NCBI RefSeq assembly: GCF_021166585.1
Contig: NZ_JAJOZE010000001.1
Coordinates: 886,062 to 950,061, forward strand
Direction of reading: 5' to 3'
Origin: Metabacillus kandeliae
GTDB lineage: Bacteria; Bacillota; Bacilli; Bacillales; Bacillaceae
DNA length: 64,000 bases
In this document: in pieces, positions 52,232 through 60,174 of the stretch
Layout of the letters: the number at the start of each line of letters is the position of its first letter
Numbering within the stretch: position 1 is the stretch's first letter
Position numbers and translations under genes: made by a program
The notes under the pieces: model-generated
The model's input: the letters and a program-made list of their open reading frames with translations, nothing else
What the model was told of the DNA's origin: nothing
The model's database searches: none

Positions 52232-52257
52232 CCCCTGCCCATGCGGCAGGGGTTTTT
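52232..52257 (+). terminator. Terminator
   Basis: CCCCTGCC, five-base loop, GGCAGGGG, five T. Confidence 0.88.
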
Positions 52258-52334
52258 ATTTTGATTTATTTAGTGGTGCATTTTGCCTTCTGCTTCAAAC
52301 AGCAGATGAAAAAGCAGTATTTTTTATGAAAGAA

Positions 52335-52420
52335 GGCGATGTTAAAGGGGAATCTTGTTTTTTTGAACCTGTTGATTTTCGTTTAACGCCTGAAACGGAA
52401 ATGAACAGCCAATTTAACTG
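52335..52420. repeat. Internally deleted copy of family A repeat
   Basis: Left end GGCGATGTTAAAGGGGAATC, then AACCTGTTGATTTTCG, and directly the right end ACGCCTGAAACGGAAATGAA and CAGCCAATTTAAC. The GC-rich core of the full copies is missing, which shows that both ends are recognisable without it. It fills most of the gap 52258-52526. Confidence 0.65.
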
Positions 52421-52526
52421 ACCCTAAAAGGAAAAAGGCAGCCCCGGTTCCTTGCTGGTTTGGTTTCTTCAAATTAAGGGAAAAATTGATTCAGCCTGGC
52501 ACATGTGAATTTGGGGAGAGATGTTG

Positions 52527-53957
52527 ATGAAAACTCGCGGATTATTTAAGAAAAGAATACTGCTGCTCGTCCTTATCCTGTTTTTAGGCGGTGTGATGAT
52601 TTTTAACTGCTATAAGCCGCTTCCAAAGGGCCTGTCCTATGAAGGGCCGATACATAAAACAGATGACATCAAAATGTACAGCAACCTTTACTATAAGAAT
52701 GGGGGGAAAACAGTATTCCAGGAACAAATATTTAATAGAATTAACCAAATGATAAAAGAGGCTGACCAATTTATAGTCATTGACCTTTTTCTCTTAAACG
52801 GCTACATAGATGATGGCGTTAACTATCCAAAGTTAAGCGAACAGCTCACAGCAGCGCTTATTCAGAAAAAGAAAGCCAATCCAAACATACAAATTGCCTT
52901 TATTACAGATGAAGTCAATACCACCTATGGAGCACACCGTTCAAAGGAGCTTCATGATCTGACAGAAAACGGAATTCAAGTGGTTACTACCAAATTGGAA
53001 CCGCTGCGGGATTCTAACCCCATTTACTCCAGTGTTTGGAGAACGTTTTTTCAATGGTTCGGTACGGAAGGAAAAGGATGGCTCCCAAACCCGTTATCAA
53101 GCAAAGCGCCAAGTGTAACATTGCGGTCTTATCTTACATTGCTCAATGTAAAAGCCAATCACAGAAAAGTCATTTTAACCGACAAAACAGGAATGGTCAG
53201 TTCTGCCAATCCTCATGACCAAAGCGGTTTTCACGCCAATATGGCTTTTGAAGTAAAGGGAAATGTTTTGAATGATCTTTTAAAAACTGAAAAAGCGGCT
53301 GCTGGATATTCAGGAGCAGATTCAATCCCCGGAAGCTATAAAGAAGAAGAAAAAGAACAGGGCGACATGACCGTTCGAGTGCTGACAGAAGGTAAAATTT
53401 TGAAGCACGTTGAAAAAACAATTGATCAAGCAGAAAAAGGAGACACCCTTTGGCTTGGCATGTTCTATCTGGCTGACCGTTCTCTTGTCAACAAGCTGAT
53501 AGACGCCTCAAATAGGGGTGTGGCCATCAATATGATTCTCGATCCAAACAAAAATGCCTTCGGAAAGCAGAAGATGGGGATTCCCAATCAGCCGGTCGTC
53601 AAGGAGCTTACTGAAAAAACGCACGGGAAAATTCGTGTTCGCTGGTACAATGTCAAAATGGAGCAGTACCACACCAAAACAATGTACTTAAAGCATAAGC
53701 AAAAGGGAATCATCATTGCAGGCTCTGCCAACTTTACAAAAAGAAATCTGGCAGATTTAAACCTTGAAACAGATTTAAAAATTGAAGGCCCTGTCAACAA
53801 GGAGCTGATGAAGGAGATGGATTCTTATTTCAGCAGGCTGTGGAATAATGAGGATGGAAGCTATACTCTTCCGCAAAAAGCTTATCAGGATACCCTTACG
53901 CCATTGAAAAGAATTGTCTTCACCATTCAGGAACTGCTTGGTTTTACCACATACTGA
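52527..53957 (+). CDS. Phospholipase D-like protein, membrane-anchored
   Basis: A 476-residue protein with an N-terminal membrane anchor (ILLLVLILFLGGVMIFNCY, about 10-30) and two HKD-type motifs: HRKVILTDKTG near 212 with GFHAN after it, and HTKTMYLKHKQ near 379 with GSANFTKRNL. These mark the PLD superfamily, which includes cardiolipin synthases and phosphatidyltransferases. The second motif is complete and the first has Arg between His and Lys as usual. The ATG at 52527 is spaced six bases from GGGGAGAG. The substrate is not known. Confidence 0.85.
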   Translation: MKTRGLFKKRILLLVLILFLGGVMIFNCYKPLPKGLSYEGPIHKTDDIKMYSNLYYKNGGKTVFQEQIFNRINQMIKEADQFIVIDLFLLNGYIDDGVNYPKLSEQLTAALIQKKKANPNIQIAFITDEVNTTYGAHRSKELHDLTENGIQVVTTKLEPLRDSNPIYSSVWRTFFQWFGTEGKGWLPNPLSSKAPSVTLRSYLTLLNVKANHRKVILTDKTGMVSSANPHDQSGFHANMAFEVKGNVLNDLLKTEKAAAGYSGADSIPGSYKEEEKEQGDMTVRVLTEGKILKHVEKTIDQAEKGDTLWLGMFYLADRSLVNKLIDASNRGVAINMILDPNKNAFGKQKMGIPNQPVVKELTEKTHGKIRVRWYNVKMEQYHTKTMYLKHKQKGIIIAGSANFTKRNLADLNLETDLKIEGPVNKELMKEMDSYFSRLWNNEDGSYTLPQKAYQDTLTPLKRIVFTIQELLGFTTY

Positions 53958-54005
53958 ACAATGCTATTTATGTTACCCTGATTAAAGGGAAAGGAGATGT
54001 TTTAA

Positions 54006-54347
54006 ATGGGACTGTTTTCAGCAAGCCGGTCGGCAGATACAAGGAGCTTTGAAAAGCTGCTGGTAGAAGGAGAATCCATTCAAGCTGTCTACAAATTGCG
54101 AATTGATCAGATCTGTTTTACGAACAAGAGAATCATTTTCTTTGATAACAAATTATTCTCCCGCAAAAAAGCGAGGGTATTTGTGCCTTACAAATCAATC
54201 GAAAGCTATGCCATAGAAGAAGCGGGGCTATTTGATCTGGATGCTGAGCTGATGCTCATGACTAAAAGCCGGACTTACCAGCTCGAGTTTTCCAAAAACA
54301 CTGATATGATCGAAATTCAGGCTATCCTGGCTAATCATCTAATATAA
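54006..54347 (+). CDS. Bacterial PH-like domain protein
   Basis: A 113-residue protein occupied by one bPH_1 domain: LLVEGESIQAVYKLRIDQICFTNKRIIFFD, then FVPYKSIESYAIEEAGLFDLDAELML and a final helix. Such domains are common in bacilli (YvbH, YozO types) and of unknown role. AAAGGAGATGTTTTAA precedes the ATG. Confidence 0.8.
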   Translation: MGLFSASRSADTRSFEKLLVEGESIQAVYKLRIDQICFTNKRIIFFDNKLFSRKKARVFVPYKSIESYAIEEAGLFDLDAELMLMTKSRTYQLEFSKNTDMIEIQAILANHLI

Positions 54348-54410
54348 TGTGATTAGGGTTATAAGGCTTTTGATACTCTTCATTAAACTAATTTTAAAAA
54401 GTTTTTCTAT

Positions 54411-54448
54411 AAAGAGAGCTTCTGCTAACAGAGCTCTCTTTTCTTTTT
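54411..54448 (+). terminator. Terminator ahead of the gas-vesicle cluster
   Basis: AAAGAGAGCT, eleven-base loop, AGCTCTCTTT, CTTTTT. The remaining 54449-54664 is AT-rich and must hold the gvp promoter. Confidence 0.85.
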
Positions 54449-54602
54449 CATATGTTCTTTACATGCAGATACAGTGCAGAAATTCAGATGATGGGCGACT
54501 TTAAGCACATACCTGCAAAATAAAATTTCTTTATTCATTGTACAGCCGGGTGCGTTCTGCCGTACTTTTGCTTCCGAAATAAAACATTTCCAAAAGATTC
54601 AT

Positions 54603-54628
54603 GTTTAACATTGTGATTACAAGTGAAA
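54603..54628 (+). promoter_or_regulatory. Possible SigB-type promoter of the gvp cluster
   Basis: GTTTAA, 14 bp, GTGAAA resembles the SigB pattern GTTTAA-N14-GGGTAT, with a poor -10. No better SigA site was found in 54449-54660. Confidence 0.3.
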
Positions 54629-54664
54629 ATAATAATTAAGCGTACGGAAAGGAGTTGATGAATT

Positions 54665-55185
54665 TTGAATCAAAAGAACCATTCGGAAGAACAGCAGAAT
54701 AATAAATGGGTGAAACGGGCAATTACAGGAAGTGCAATTCTTGGCTCTGCCCTCATTTTCCGTACTGGCAAGGCAAAATTCACTCAAAAAAAAACTCCAA
54801 TCACTTCAGTGGAGATAACATCAAACGCGGCTTAGTCAAAACAATCAGAGACATCATTATTAAGCGGAAAAAAGAAAAAATGGAACATGCCATGCAGGAT
54901 AAGCTTGTGGAGGCAAAAGACAAAATGGGTCATTCCCAAGAGAAGCTTTCAACCAAAGTTCATGGAAAAGCAGAAGAACTGGAAAGCAATCTTCAGGACA
55001 AACTTGGAGATTTGCGCGGAAAAATAGCTTCTGTCAAAGAAGCTGGGGAAAAATTTCAGGAAAATGTTAAACAGGAACACGGCGGAACGAAAGTGAAAAC
55101 AGCTAAAGACTTAAAGAGTGCAACAGACATCAAGGGTGCGAGCGAGGTCAAAAGCTCGAAAGACATCCCGCATTACTTTAATTAA
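54665..55185 (+). pseudogene. Gas-vesicle accessory gene (GvpQ/GvpP-like), split by a frameshift at A9
   Basis: Two frames together make one protein. Frame one starts at TTG 54665 (GGAAAGGAG upstream), encodes a polar head and a hydrophobic helix (WVKRAITGSAILGSALIF) and hits a stop at 54833. Frame two continues with RGLVKTIRDIIIKRKKEKME and a long charged helix with KSATDIKGASEVKSS-type repeats to 55185, but has no ribosome site of its own. They join exactly at nine A (54786-54794): one more A, or a -1 shift on A-AAA-AAA, restores a protein of about 173 residues. Its place before gvpB corresponds to gvpQ of B. megaterium; the N-terminal segment might recall gvpP. Function in assembly or membrane association is unknown. 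Confidence 0.65.
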
Positions 55186-55199
55186 GGAGAGGATTTAAC

Positions 55200-55475
55200 A
55201 TGGCTGGTATTCAAAGAAGTACTGACAGTTCAAGTTTAGCAGAGGTTATCGACAGAATTTTGGACAAAGGGATTGTGATTGATGCCTTTGTAAGAGTTTC
55301 ACTAGTAGGAATAGAATTGATAACCATTGAAGCGCGCGTCGTTATCGCAAGTGTGGATACTTGGCTGCGGTATGCGGAAGCAGTCGGTCTGATAAGAGAC
55401 GAACTAATGGATGATGAATTCAAGCTTTCTGATCAGAGAGGCGAAAGAGACCGTATAGCTGCTTCAACAAAATAA
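55200..55475 (+). CDS. gvpB: Major gas-vesicle structural protein GvpA/GvpB
   Basis: A 91-residue GvpA family protein that forms the ribbed gas-vesicle shell. [20 protein letters not shown] and [26 protein letters not shown] are the strongly conserved core; the C-terminal extension after residue 70 is longer than in cyanobacterial GvpA, as in the B. megaterium GvpB. It follows the split gene by 14 bp with AAGGAGAGGATTTAAC before ATG. Two further GvpA-related genes (gvpS, gvpJ) lie in the cluster. Confidence 0.93.
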   Translation: MAGIQRSTDSSSLAEVIDRILDKGIVIDAFVRVSLVGIELITIEARVVIASVDTWLRYAEAVGLIRDELMDDEFKLSDQRGERDRIAASTK

Positions 55476-55541
55476 TATAACTGACCAGGGCGCAGCTGCT
55501 GCGCCTTGGTTCCATTTTAAGGATCAAGGTGGCGATGTCAG

Positions 55542-55808
55542 ATGAGCATGAAAAAACTGCTGCAGGAAGTGACCGATTTTTTCTCAGAATATGTCCGTCC
55601 CCCGTTTAAAATCACTTCTGTAAAACCGGTGGATAACGGCTGGGATGTTGTAGTTGAAGTCATTGAAGAGAAAGAATATATGAAAGCCTATGCGAAGGAC
55701 CAAATGATCGGCGTCTATCACGCCCATATTAATCAAGACATGGAAGTCGTATCATATGACCGAAAAAGCATGCGGCCGCGAAGCGCCGTAATAGTGGAGG
55801 ATAATTAA
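55542..55808 (+). CDS. gvpR: Gas-vesicle protein GvpR (GvpO family)
   Basis: An 88-residue protein of the GvpO domain: VKPVDNGWDVVVEVIEEKEY and DQMIGVYHAHINQDMEVVSYDR fit the family. In halophilic archaea GvpO affects expression and vesicle formation; in B. megaterium the homologue is called gvpR. ATGTCAGATGAGC region gives weak spacing; GGTGG lies just upstream. It is co-oriented between gvpB and gvpN. Confidence 0.85.
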   Translation: MSMKKLLQEVTDFFSEYVRPPFKITSVKPVDNGWDVVVEVIEEKEYMKAYAKDQMIGVYHAHINQDMEVVSYDRKSMRPRSAVIVEDN

Positions 55809-55840
55809 ACCCATTCACGTGGATGCAGGAGGCAGTGAAG

Positions 55841-56755
55841 ATGGAAGTCCAGCAAATTGAAAGCCCCATTAAACAGGAGATTGTAGCTTACCCAAGAATC
55901 AAAGAGCTGGCAGAGCGGGCAGCAATGTACCTATCAGGCTCTTATCCTGTTCACTTCACAGGACCGGCCGGGATCGGCAAAACATCACTTGCGCTCTTTA
56001 CGGCAAACCAATTAGGACAGCCGGTTACCTTTCTTTCCGGAAACCATGAAATGTCAAATGAAGATTTGCTTGGTTCTTTCAGAGGATTCACTAAAAGCAC
56101 TCTAGTTGATAATTTTGTGAGATCCGTTTACAAAAAAGAAGAAAAACTAGATGAAAACTGGGAAGATGGCAGACTGCTAAAGGCAGTTAAAGAAGGCCAT
56201 GTTGTCGTATATGACGAATTTACCCGTTCAAAGCCAGAAACTAATAACTTATTTCTTTCCGTCATTCAGGAAGGAATTCTTCCGATTTACGGAAAGAAAG
56301 AAAATCAATCTTACATACCGGTGCATCCGGATTTTAAAATTATTTTGACGAGCAATCCGGAGGAATATGCTGGTGTTTTTAAATCCCAGGATGCTCTTTT
56401 GGACCGTCTGATTACATTTAAGCTGGAATACCCTGGTGCCGATGAGGAGGCAGATCTGATTTCGGGGAAAACAGGCATCGAGAAGCAAGATGCGATTTTT
56501 CTGACTGAGTTTATCAGCAGAATCAGGCAAAAGAGCTCTTCAAAAGGGTCAGCTGGTCCCGGTATGAGGGCAGCTTTAATGATTGCAACGATTGCAGCCA
56601 AACAGGAAATCGAAATAAGCAAAGAAAATGATAGCTTCAAAAAACTTTGTCTGGATGTTCTAACCTTTCCTGTCGGCCAAATGATGGACCAGACAAGCAA
56701 AGAAAAAACGGAACAGCTTATCATTAACGAATTAAAGAAAACGAATGGAGGATGA
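55841..56755 (+). CDS. gvpN: Gas-vesicle AAA+ ATPase GvpN
   Basis: A 304-residue MoxR-like AAA+ ATPase. Walker A is GPAGIGKTS (about 46-54), Walker B VVVYDEFTRSKPE, with ILTSNPEEYAGV as sensor 1. GvpN enlarges gas vesicles after nucleation. The ATG 55841 has GGAGGCAGTGAAG upstream; a longer frame to 55823 lacks a site. The next gene begins one codon after its stop. Confidence 0.93.
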   Translation: MEVQQIESPIKQEIVAYPRIKELAERAAMYLSGSYPVHFTGPAGIGKTSLALFTANQLGQPVTFLSGNHEMSNEDLLGSFRGFTKSTLVDNFVRSVYKKEEKLDENWEDGRLLKAVKEGHVVVYDEFTRSKPETNNLFLSVIQEGILPIYGKKENQSYIPVHPDFKIILTSNPEEYAGVFKSQDALLDRLITFKLEYPGADEEADLISGKTGIEKQDAIFLTEFISRIRQKSSSKGSAGPGMRAALMIATIAAKQEIEISKENDSFKKLCLDVLTFPVGQMMDQTSKEKTEQLIINELKKTNGG

Positions 56756-56757
56756 CT

Positions 56758-57525
56758 ATGGCTGAGGAAAAACTGGGATACTACACCTTTTGTGCGATCA
56801 ATTCAGCAGCTGCTGAAGAACCGCTTGGAGCGGCTGAAATAGAAGGAATGAAAAGCGAGCTTGAGGTCATTCCATACAAAGGCTACGGTATGGTAACAGC
56901 CAAGTTTCCGATTAAAATCTATCACCCGAAAAAGGACAATCTTGCGGTGCATCAGCAAGTTGTTGCAGGATTAATGGATAAGTATACCGTTATTCCAATG
57001 AGCTTCGGAAATATTTTTGAAACGAAGGATGACATTACCTATCTGCTTGAACACTTATATGATGAATTTTTAGAGATTTTCCCTAAAATTGAAAACAAAA
57101 TTGAAATCGGCCTAAAAGTTATCGGGAAAAAAGAGTGGCTTGAAAAAGAAATTCATGAAAATGAAAAGGTCGTTAAGCTGAAGGAAAAGATCAAAGGGAA
57201 AAGTGAAAATGCTGCTTATTATGATCGAATTCAGCTTGGTGAATATGCCAATAATTTTATTAATGAAAAAAAGGATCTAATTACAAAAGAAATCTTTCTC
57301 CCGCTCGCCAATATCGCTGATTCCTCCAAGCAAAATGATTTGATTGGAGAAAGAATGCTTCTGAATGGATCTTTTCTTGTGGACCGCGAGAGCGACGGAG
57401 AATTTGATAAGCTGGTAAATGAACTGTATGAGAAGTGGAATGATAAAGCAGATTTTAAATATACAGGTCCTTGGCCTGCTTACAGCTTTATAGATATTAA
57501 ACTGAAAGCGAGGGAAGCTCAATGA
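56758..57525 (+). CDS. gvpF: Gas-vesicle protein GvpF
   Basis: A 255-residue GvpL/GvpF family protein, with LGYYTFCAINSAAAEE at the start, the MDKYTVIPMSFGNIFETKDD block and the final KYTGPWPAYSFIDIKL. It is thought to be part of the nucleation complex and binds GvpA. ATGACT separates GGAGG from the chosen ATG (56758). It overlaps gvpG by four bases. Confidence 0.92.
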   Translation: MAEEKLGYYTFCAINSAAAEEPLGAAEIEGMKSELEVIPYKGYGMVTAKFPIKIYHPKKDNLAVHQQVVAGLMDKYTVIPMSFGNIFETKDDITYLLEHLYDEFLEIFPKIENKIEIGLKVIGKKEWLEKEIHENEKVVKLKEKIKGKSENAAYYDRIQLGEYANNFINEKKDLITKEIFLPLANIADSSKQNDLIGERMLLNGSFLVDRESDGEFDKLVNELYEKWNDKADFKYTGPWPAYSFIDIKLKAREAQ

Positions 57526-57767
57526 TTCAAAAGCTCTTTACTGCTCCATTTGACTTGCTGATTAAAGTAGGAGAGAAGGTTCAGGAGGAAGCAGATAAAG
57601 AAATGTATGATTTGGAAACCATTCAGAAAAAGCTTGTTCATTTAGAATTAATGCTTGAAATGGATGAAGTTTCAGAAGAAGAATACAAGGAATCAGAAGA
57701 AGAGCTTCTTGAAAGATACGAAATTGCCAAGCTGAAAGAACAAGAACAATTTTACAATAGAGGCTAA
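57522..57767 (+). CDS. gvpG: Gas-vesicle protein GvpG
   Basis: An 81-residue acidic helical protein: KLFTAPFDLLIKVGEKVQEEA followed by a coiled-coil-like QKKLVHLELMLEMDEVSEEEYKESEEELLERY. This is the usual GvpG. ATGA overlap with gvpF. Needed for vesicle assembly with GvpF and GvpL; exact role unknown. Confidence 0.9.
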   Translation: MIQKLFTAPFDLLIKVGEKVQEEADKEMYDLETIQKKLVHLELMLEMDEVSEEEYKESEEELLERYEIAKLKEQEQFYNRG

Positions 57768-57826
57768 GGTTTTATTTTTAGAAAAACGAAGCTGGCAGAA
57801 CAAATGAAAACAGGCAGGTGTAGAAG

Positions 57827-58645
57827 ATGGATGCTGTAACTGAAACAAAGGAGCTTTTGTATTTATACGGATTTATTCCATCTAAAGAGGTCGATTCTCT
57901 TCCGCTTGAATCCTTTAGCGGACTTGATGGAGAGCATTTAGCTTATACAAAAAGCTTTGGTGACATTACCTGTGTTTTATGCAAGCTCGAAGAAAATGAG
58001 TACGGTGAAAAAGAACTGGAAGAAAGAATGCAGGATCCAAAATGGCTTCAGGAAAAAGCTTTTCATCATCACGAAGCACTTGTAAAGATAAATGATCAAT
58101 ATACAGCTATTCCTTTAAAATTCGGCACGATTTTTAAGAGTGAAACCCGATTAAAGGAAACGATTGATGGACAGCGTGACACAGTGCTTGCTTTATTTTC
58201 TTCATTGCAGAACAAAGAAGAATGGAACGTTAAAATTTATTGTGCAGAAGAAGCACTTAAAGAGGAAGTAATGAATTCTTCACCTGAAATGGAGGCAAAA
58301 CGAAAAGAAATTGAACTTCTGCCTTCAGGAAGGCAGTTTTTTGAAAAGAAGAAACTGCAAAAATATGCAGATGAGCTTTTGGAAAATGAAATGGATAAGC
58401 GATCAAAAGCCATTCACGATGAACTTTCCGCTCTTTCCAGCAAGGCAGCTGTTAAGAAGAACCTTTCCAAGGATGTTACGGGAAGAAAAGAAGCCATGGC
58501 CTGGAACAGTGTTTATTTGATAGAAAAAGAAAAGGTCAATAATTTTTTGCGAAGAATTCAGGACATGAACTCTGCAGCGGAAAAACAAGGGTTTTTCATA
58601 GAAGTAACGGGACCTTGGCCGACATACTATTTTGCCAATCTGTAA
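57827..58645 (+). CDS. gvpL: Gas-vesicle protein GvpL
   Basis: A 272-residue paralogue of GvpF: ELLYLYGFIPSKEVDSLPLE at the start, HHHEALVKINDQYTAIPLKF, and the closing VTGPWPTYYFANL. It probably forms part of the same nucleation assembly. GCAGGTGTAGAAG precedes the ATG; 59 bp separate it from gvpG. Confidence 0.92.
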   Translation: MDAVTETKELLYLYGFIPSKEVDSLPLESFSGLDGEHLAYTKSFGDITCVLCKLEENEYGEKELEERMQDPKWLQEKAFHHHEALVKINDQYTAIPLKFGTIFKSETRLKETIDGQRDTVLALFSSLQNKEEWNVKIYCAEEALKEEVMNSSPEMEAKRKEIELLPSGRQFFEKKKLQKYADELLENEMDKRSKAIHDELSALSSKAAVKKNLSKDVTGRKEAMAWNSVYLIEKEKVNNFLRRIQDMNSAAEKQGFFIEVTGPWPTYYFANL

Positions 58646-58659
58646 AGGAGGTGTGAGAA

Positions 58660-58935
58660 ATGGCCAGTGAGGAACAGTTAAGAGGCCAGGATGTTTCGCT
58701 GCTTGACATATTGGACGTTGTGCTGGACAAAGGTGTTGCGCTCAGAGGGGAACTGGTTATTTCCATCGCCAACATTGACCTTGTATATCTTGATTTAAGA
58801 CTTCTTATTACCTCTGTTGAAAAACTTGTCCAGGAACGGGAGGACGGCACCATTAAAAGCAGCAGGGAGGAGATGAAAGAATGGAACAGCTTGAACGAAA
58901 AGCTAGTCGAATCGACCTCGACCCGGACGATGTAG
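58660..58935 (+). CDS. gvpS: Gas-vesicle minor structural protein GvpS (GvpA-like)
   Basis: A 91-residue GvpA-related protein: VSLLDILDVVLDKGVALRGE and IANIDLVYLDLRLLITSVEKL. It lies between gvpL and gvpK and overlaps gvpK by 55 bp in another frame. AAAGGAGGTGTGAGAA precedes the ATG, the strongest ribosome site of the cluster. Confidence 0.9.
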   Translation: MASEEQLRGQDVSLLDILDVVLDKGVALRGELVISIANIDLVYLDLRLLITSVEKLVQEREDGTIKSSREEMKEWNSLNEKLVESTSTRTM

Positions 58936-59165
58936 AACACGGGCTTTCCCAGCTTGTCATGACACTTGTTGAACTGATCAGGCAGCTGGTTGAGCGCCAT
59001 GCCATCAGAAGGGTTGAGGGCGGCACCTTAACTGATGAAGAGGTGGAAAGACTCGGAAACGCTCTGATGGATCTGGAAGTGAAAATGGAAGAATTGAAGA
59101 AGATTTTCAATTTAAAGGATGAAGATTTAAATATTGATCTTGGTCCTTTGGGCAATTTACTTTAA
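58881..59165 (+). CDS. gvpK: Gas-vesicle protein GvpK
   Basis: A 94-residue protein with IDLDPDDVEHGLSQLVMTLVELIRQLVERHAIRRVEGGTL, the diagnostic GvpK core, and an acidic C-terminus. Essential for vesicle formation in known systems. The ATG lies inside the gvpS end with GGGAGGAGATGAAAGA upstream, so expression is coupled. Confidence 0.92.
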   Translation: MEQLERKASRIDLDPDDVEHGLSQLVMTLVELIRQLVERHAIRRVEGGTLTDEEVERLGNALMDLEVKMEELKKIFNLKDEDLNIDLGPLGNLL

Positions 59166-59180
59166 AGGAGAGGATAAACA

Positions 59181-59492
59181 ATGAATCAGCAGCCAATGAA
59201 TACGTCATCTAACTCAAGCAACCTTGTGGAAGTGCTGGAAAAAATCCTCGACAAAGGCGTCGTCATCGCAGGTGATATCAAAATCGGACTTGCAGATGTG
59301 GAGCTTTTAACCATTAAAATTCGCCTGATCATCGCATCTGTTGATAAAGCCAAAGAAATTGGCATGGATTGGTGGGAAACAGACTCTTATTTCTCATCCA
59401 AGCATACAGAAAAATTGGAACATAAAAATGACGAACTGCTGGAACGGATCGATAAATTGGAGAGAAATTTAGCCGCTAAAAGCGAGCAATAG
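59181..59492 (+). CDS. gvpJ: Gas-vesicle minor structural protein GvpJ
   Basis: A 103-residue GvpA-like protein: NLVEVLEKILDKGVVIAGDI and DVELLTIKIRLIIASVDKAKE, then a helical KHTEKLEHKNDELLERIDKLE tail. GvpJ is thought to sit at the vesicle tips or start assembly. AAAGGAGAGGATAAACA precedes the ATG. It is the last gene; no gvpT or gvpU homologue follows before the terminator. Confidence 0.92.
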   Translation: MNQQPMNTSSNSSNLVEVLEKILDKGVVIAGDIKIGLADVELLTIKIRLIIASVDKAKEIGMDWWETDSYFSSKHTEKLEHKNDELLERIDKLERNLAAKSEQ

Positions 59493-59497
59493 AATGT

Positions 59498-59532
59498 AAG
59501 GCTCTTCTTTAAAAGGAAGAGTCTTATTTTTT
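59498..59532 (+). terminator. Terminator of the gas-vesicle cluster
   Basis: AAGGCTCTTC, eight-base loop, GAAGAGTCTT, A, TTTTTT. Confidence 0.88.
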
Positions 59533-59588
59533 CTGCTGGCGTCCATCTATGCTTGTACGGCAGAGGGTTCAAAAATCAAGAATAAGTG

Positions 59589-59617
59589 TTGACACTCTAG
59601 AAGATAGGTAGTATAAT
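59589..59617 (+). promoter_or_regulatory. Consensus SigA promoter of a non-coding RNA
   Basis: TTGACA, 17 bp, TATAAT: a perfect match to the vegetative consensus. No protein gene with a ribosome site follows within 550 bp. Confidence 0.85.
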
Positions 59618-59620
59618 TAA

Positions 59621-59895
59621 GATTCTGCGGCTGTTAATTAAATGCCGAGGGTAAGTAAACGCGTGATGCGTTGTGCTGTGAAGATGTGCCGCTTGCAAAA
59701 GGCAAGCAAGATAATATATGAACACCATGGATCGATAACCCCACCCGGTAAACGGATGAATCCTGTATAAATCTTGGCCTGCAGCTTCTGCTGCCGGTTT
59801 CCTCCATCACTTCTTCACCCGCTTTCAAATCTGATTCACACTGGCGCGGTCTCGGAACCGCAAGGATGAAAGAGAGGCAGGGCTTTCATTGTTTT
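59621..59895 (+). ncRNA. Structured non-coding RNA candidate
   Basis: Transcription from the consensus promoter would begin near 59621-59625. The 5' CTGCGGC (59625) can pair with GCC-T-GCAG (59777-59784) as a closing helix. Inside are AACGC/GCGTT (59658-59672), a long hairpin about 59673-59724 capped by GCTTGC/GCAAGC, and further on GCGGT/ACCGC near 59845. ATGAAAG and CTTTCAT with TTGTTTT (59866-59895) may be the terminator. No reading frame fits. 6S-2 RNA is one idea, since as I recall bsrB lies near odhAB in B. subtilis, but I cannot confirm it from sequence. Confidence 0.55.
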
Positions 59896-59997
59896 AGCTT
59901 TATAAGAAAGTATCTCTCGGCCATAAAAAGAAAAAAGAAGGAGTAGGTTTAGGATGTATGGGCATGCTAATACAGCCGGACCGCTTCTTCACCAAAA

Positions 59998-60026
59998 TTG
60001 ACAAAAGAAGTAAATGATCGTATAAT
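59998..60026 (+). promoter_or_regulatory. Consensus SigA promoter of the YdjO-type gene
   Basis: TTGACA, 17 bp, TATAAT. The transcript would have a leader of about 140 bases before the start at 60175, as is usual for cold-shock mRNAs. Confidence 0.85.
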
Positions 60027-60174
60027 AGGTGTATGATTTTTAAAATTCACTTATTATAAAGAGTTATCAGCAAATGAGGTACTTTTTATAATACGTGAAT
60101 TTTTGTTTTTTCAATGCGTATTGTTTGTATGCTTTGTAACTTACTTTAGGATTGCAGCCGAAAGGGGTAACCAA

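Noticed and set aside
54706-54793. ATG 54706 as a true start of the second gvp frame
   Set aside because: There is no ribosome site, and the first 29 residues it would encode are Cys/Trp/His-rich, while the overlapping frame reads as a sensible membrane helix.
59634-59828. Minus-strand ORF of 64 codons over the ncRNA candidate
   Set aside because: No ribosome site, unusual composition, and it lies within a strongly promoted plus-strand structured region.
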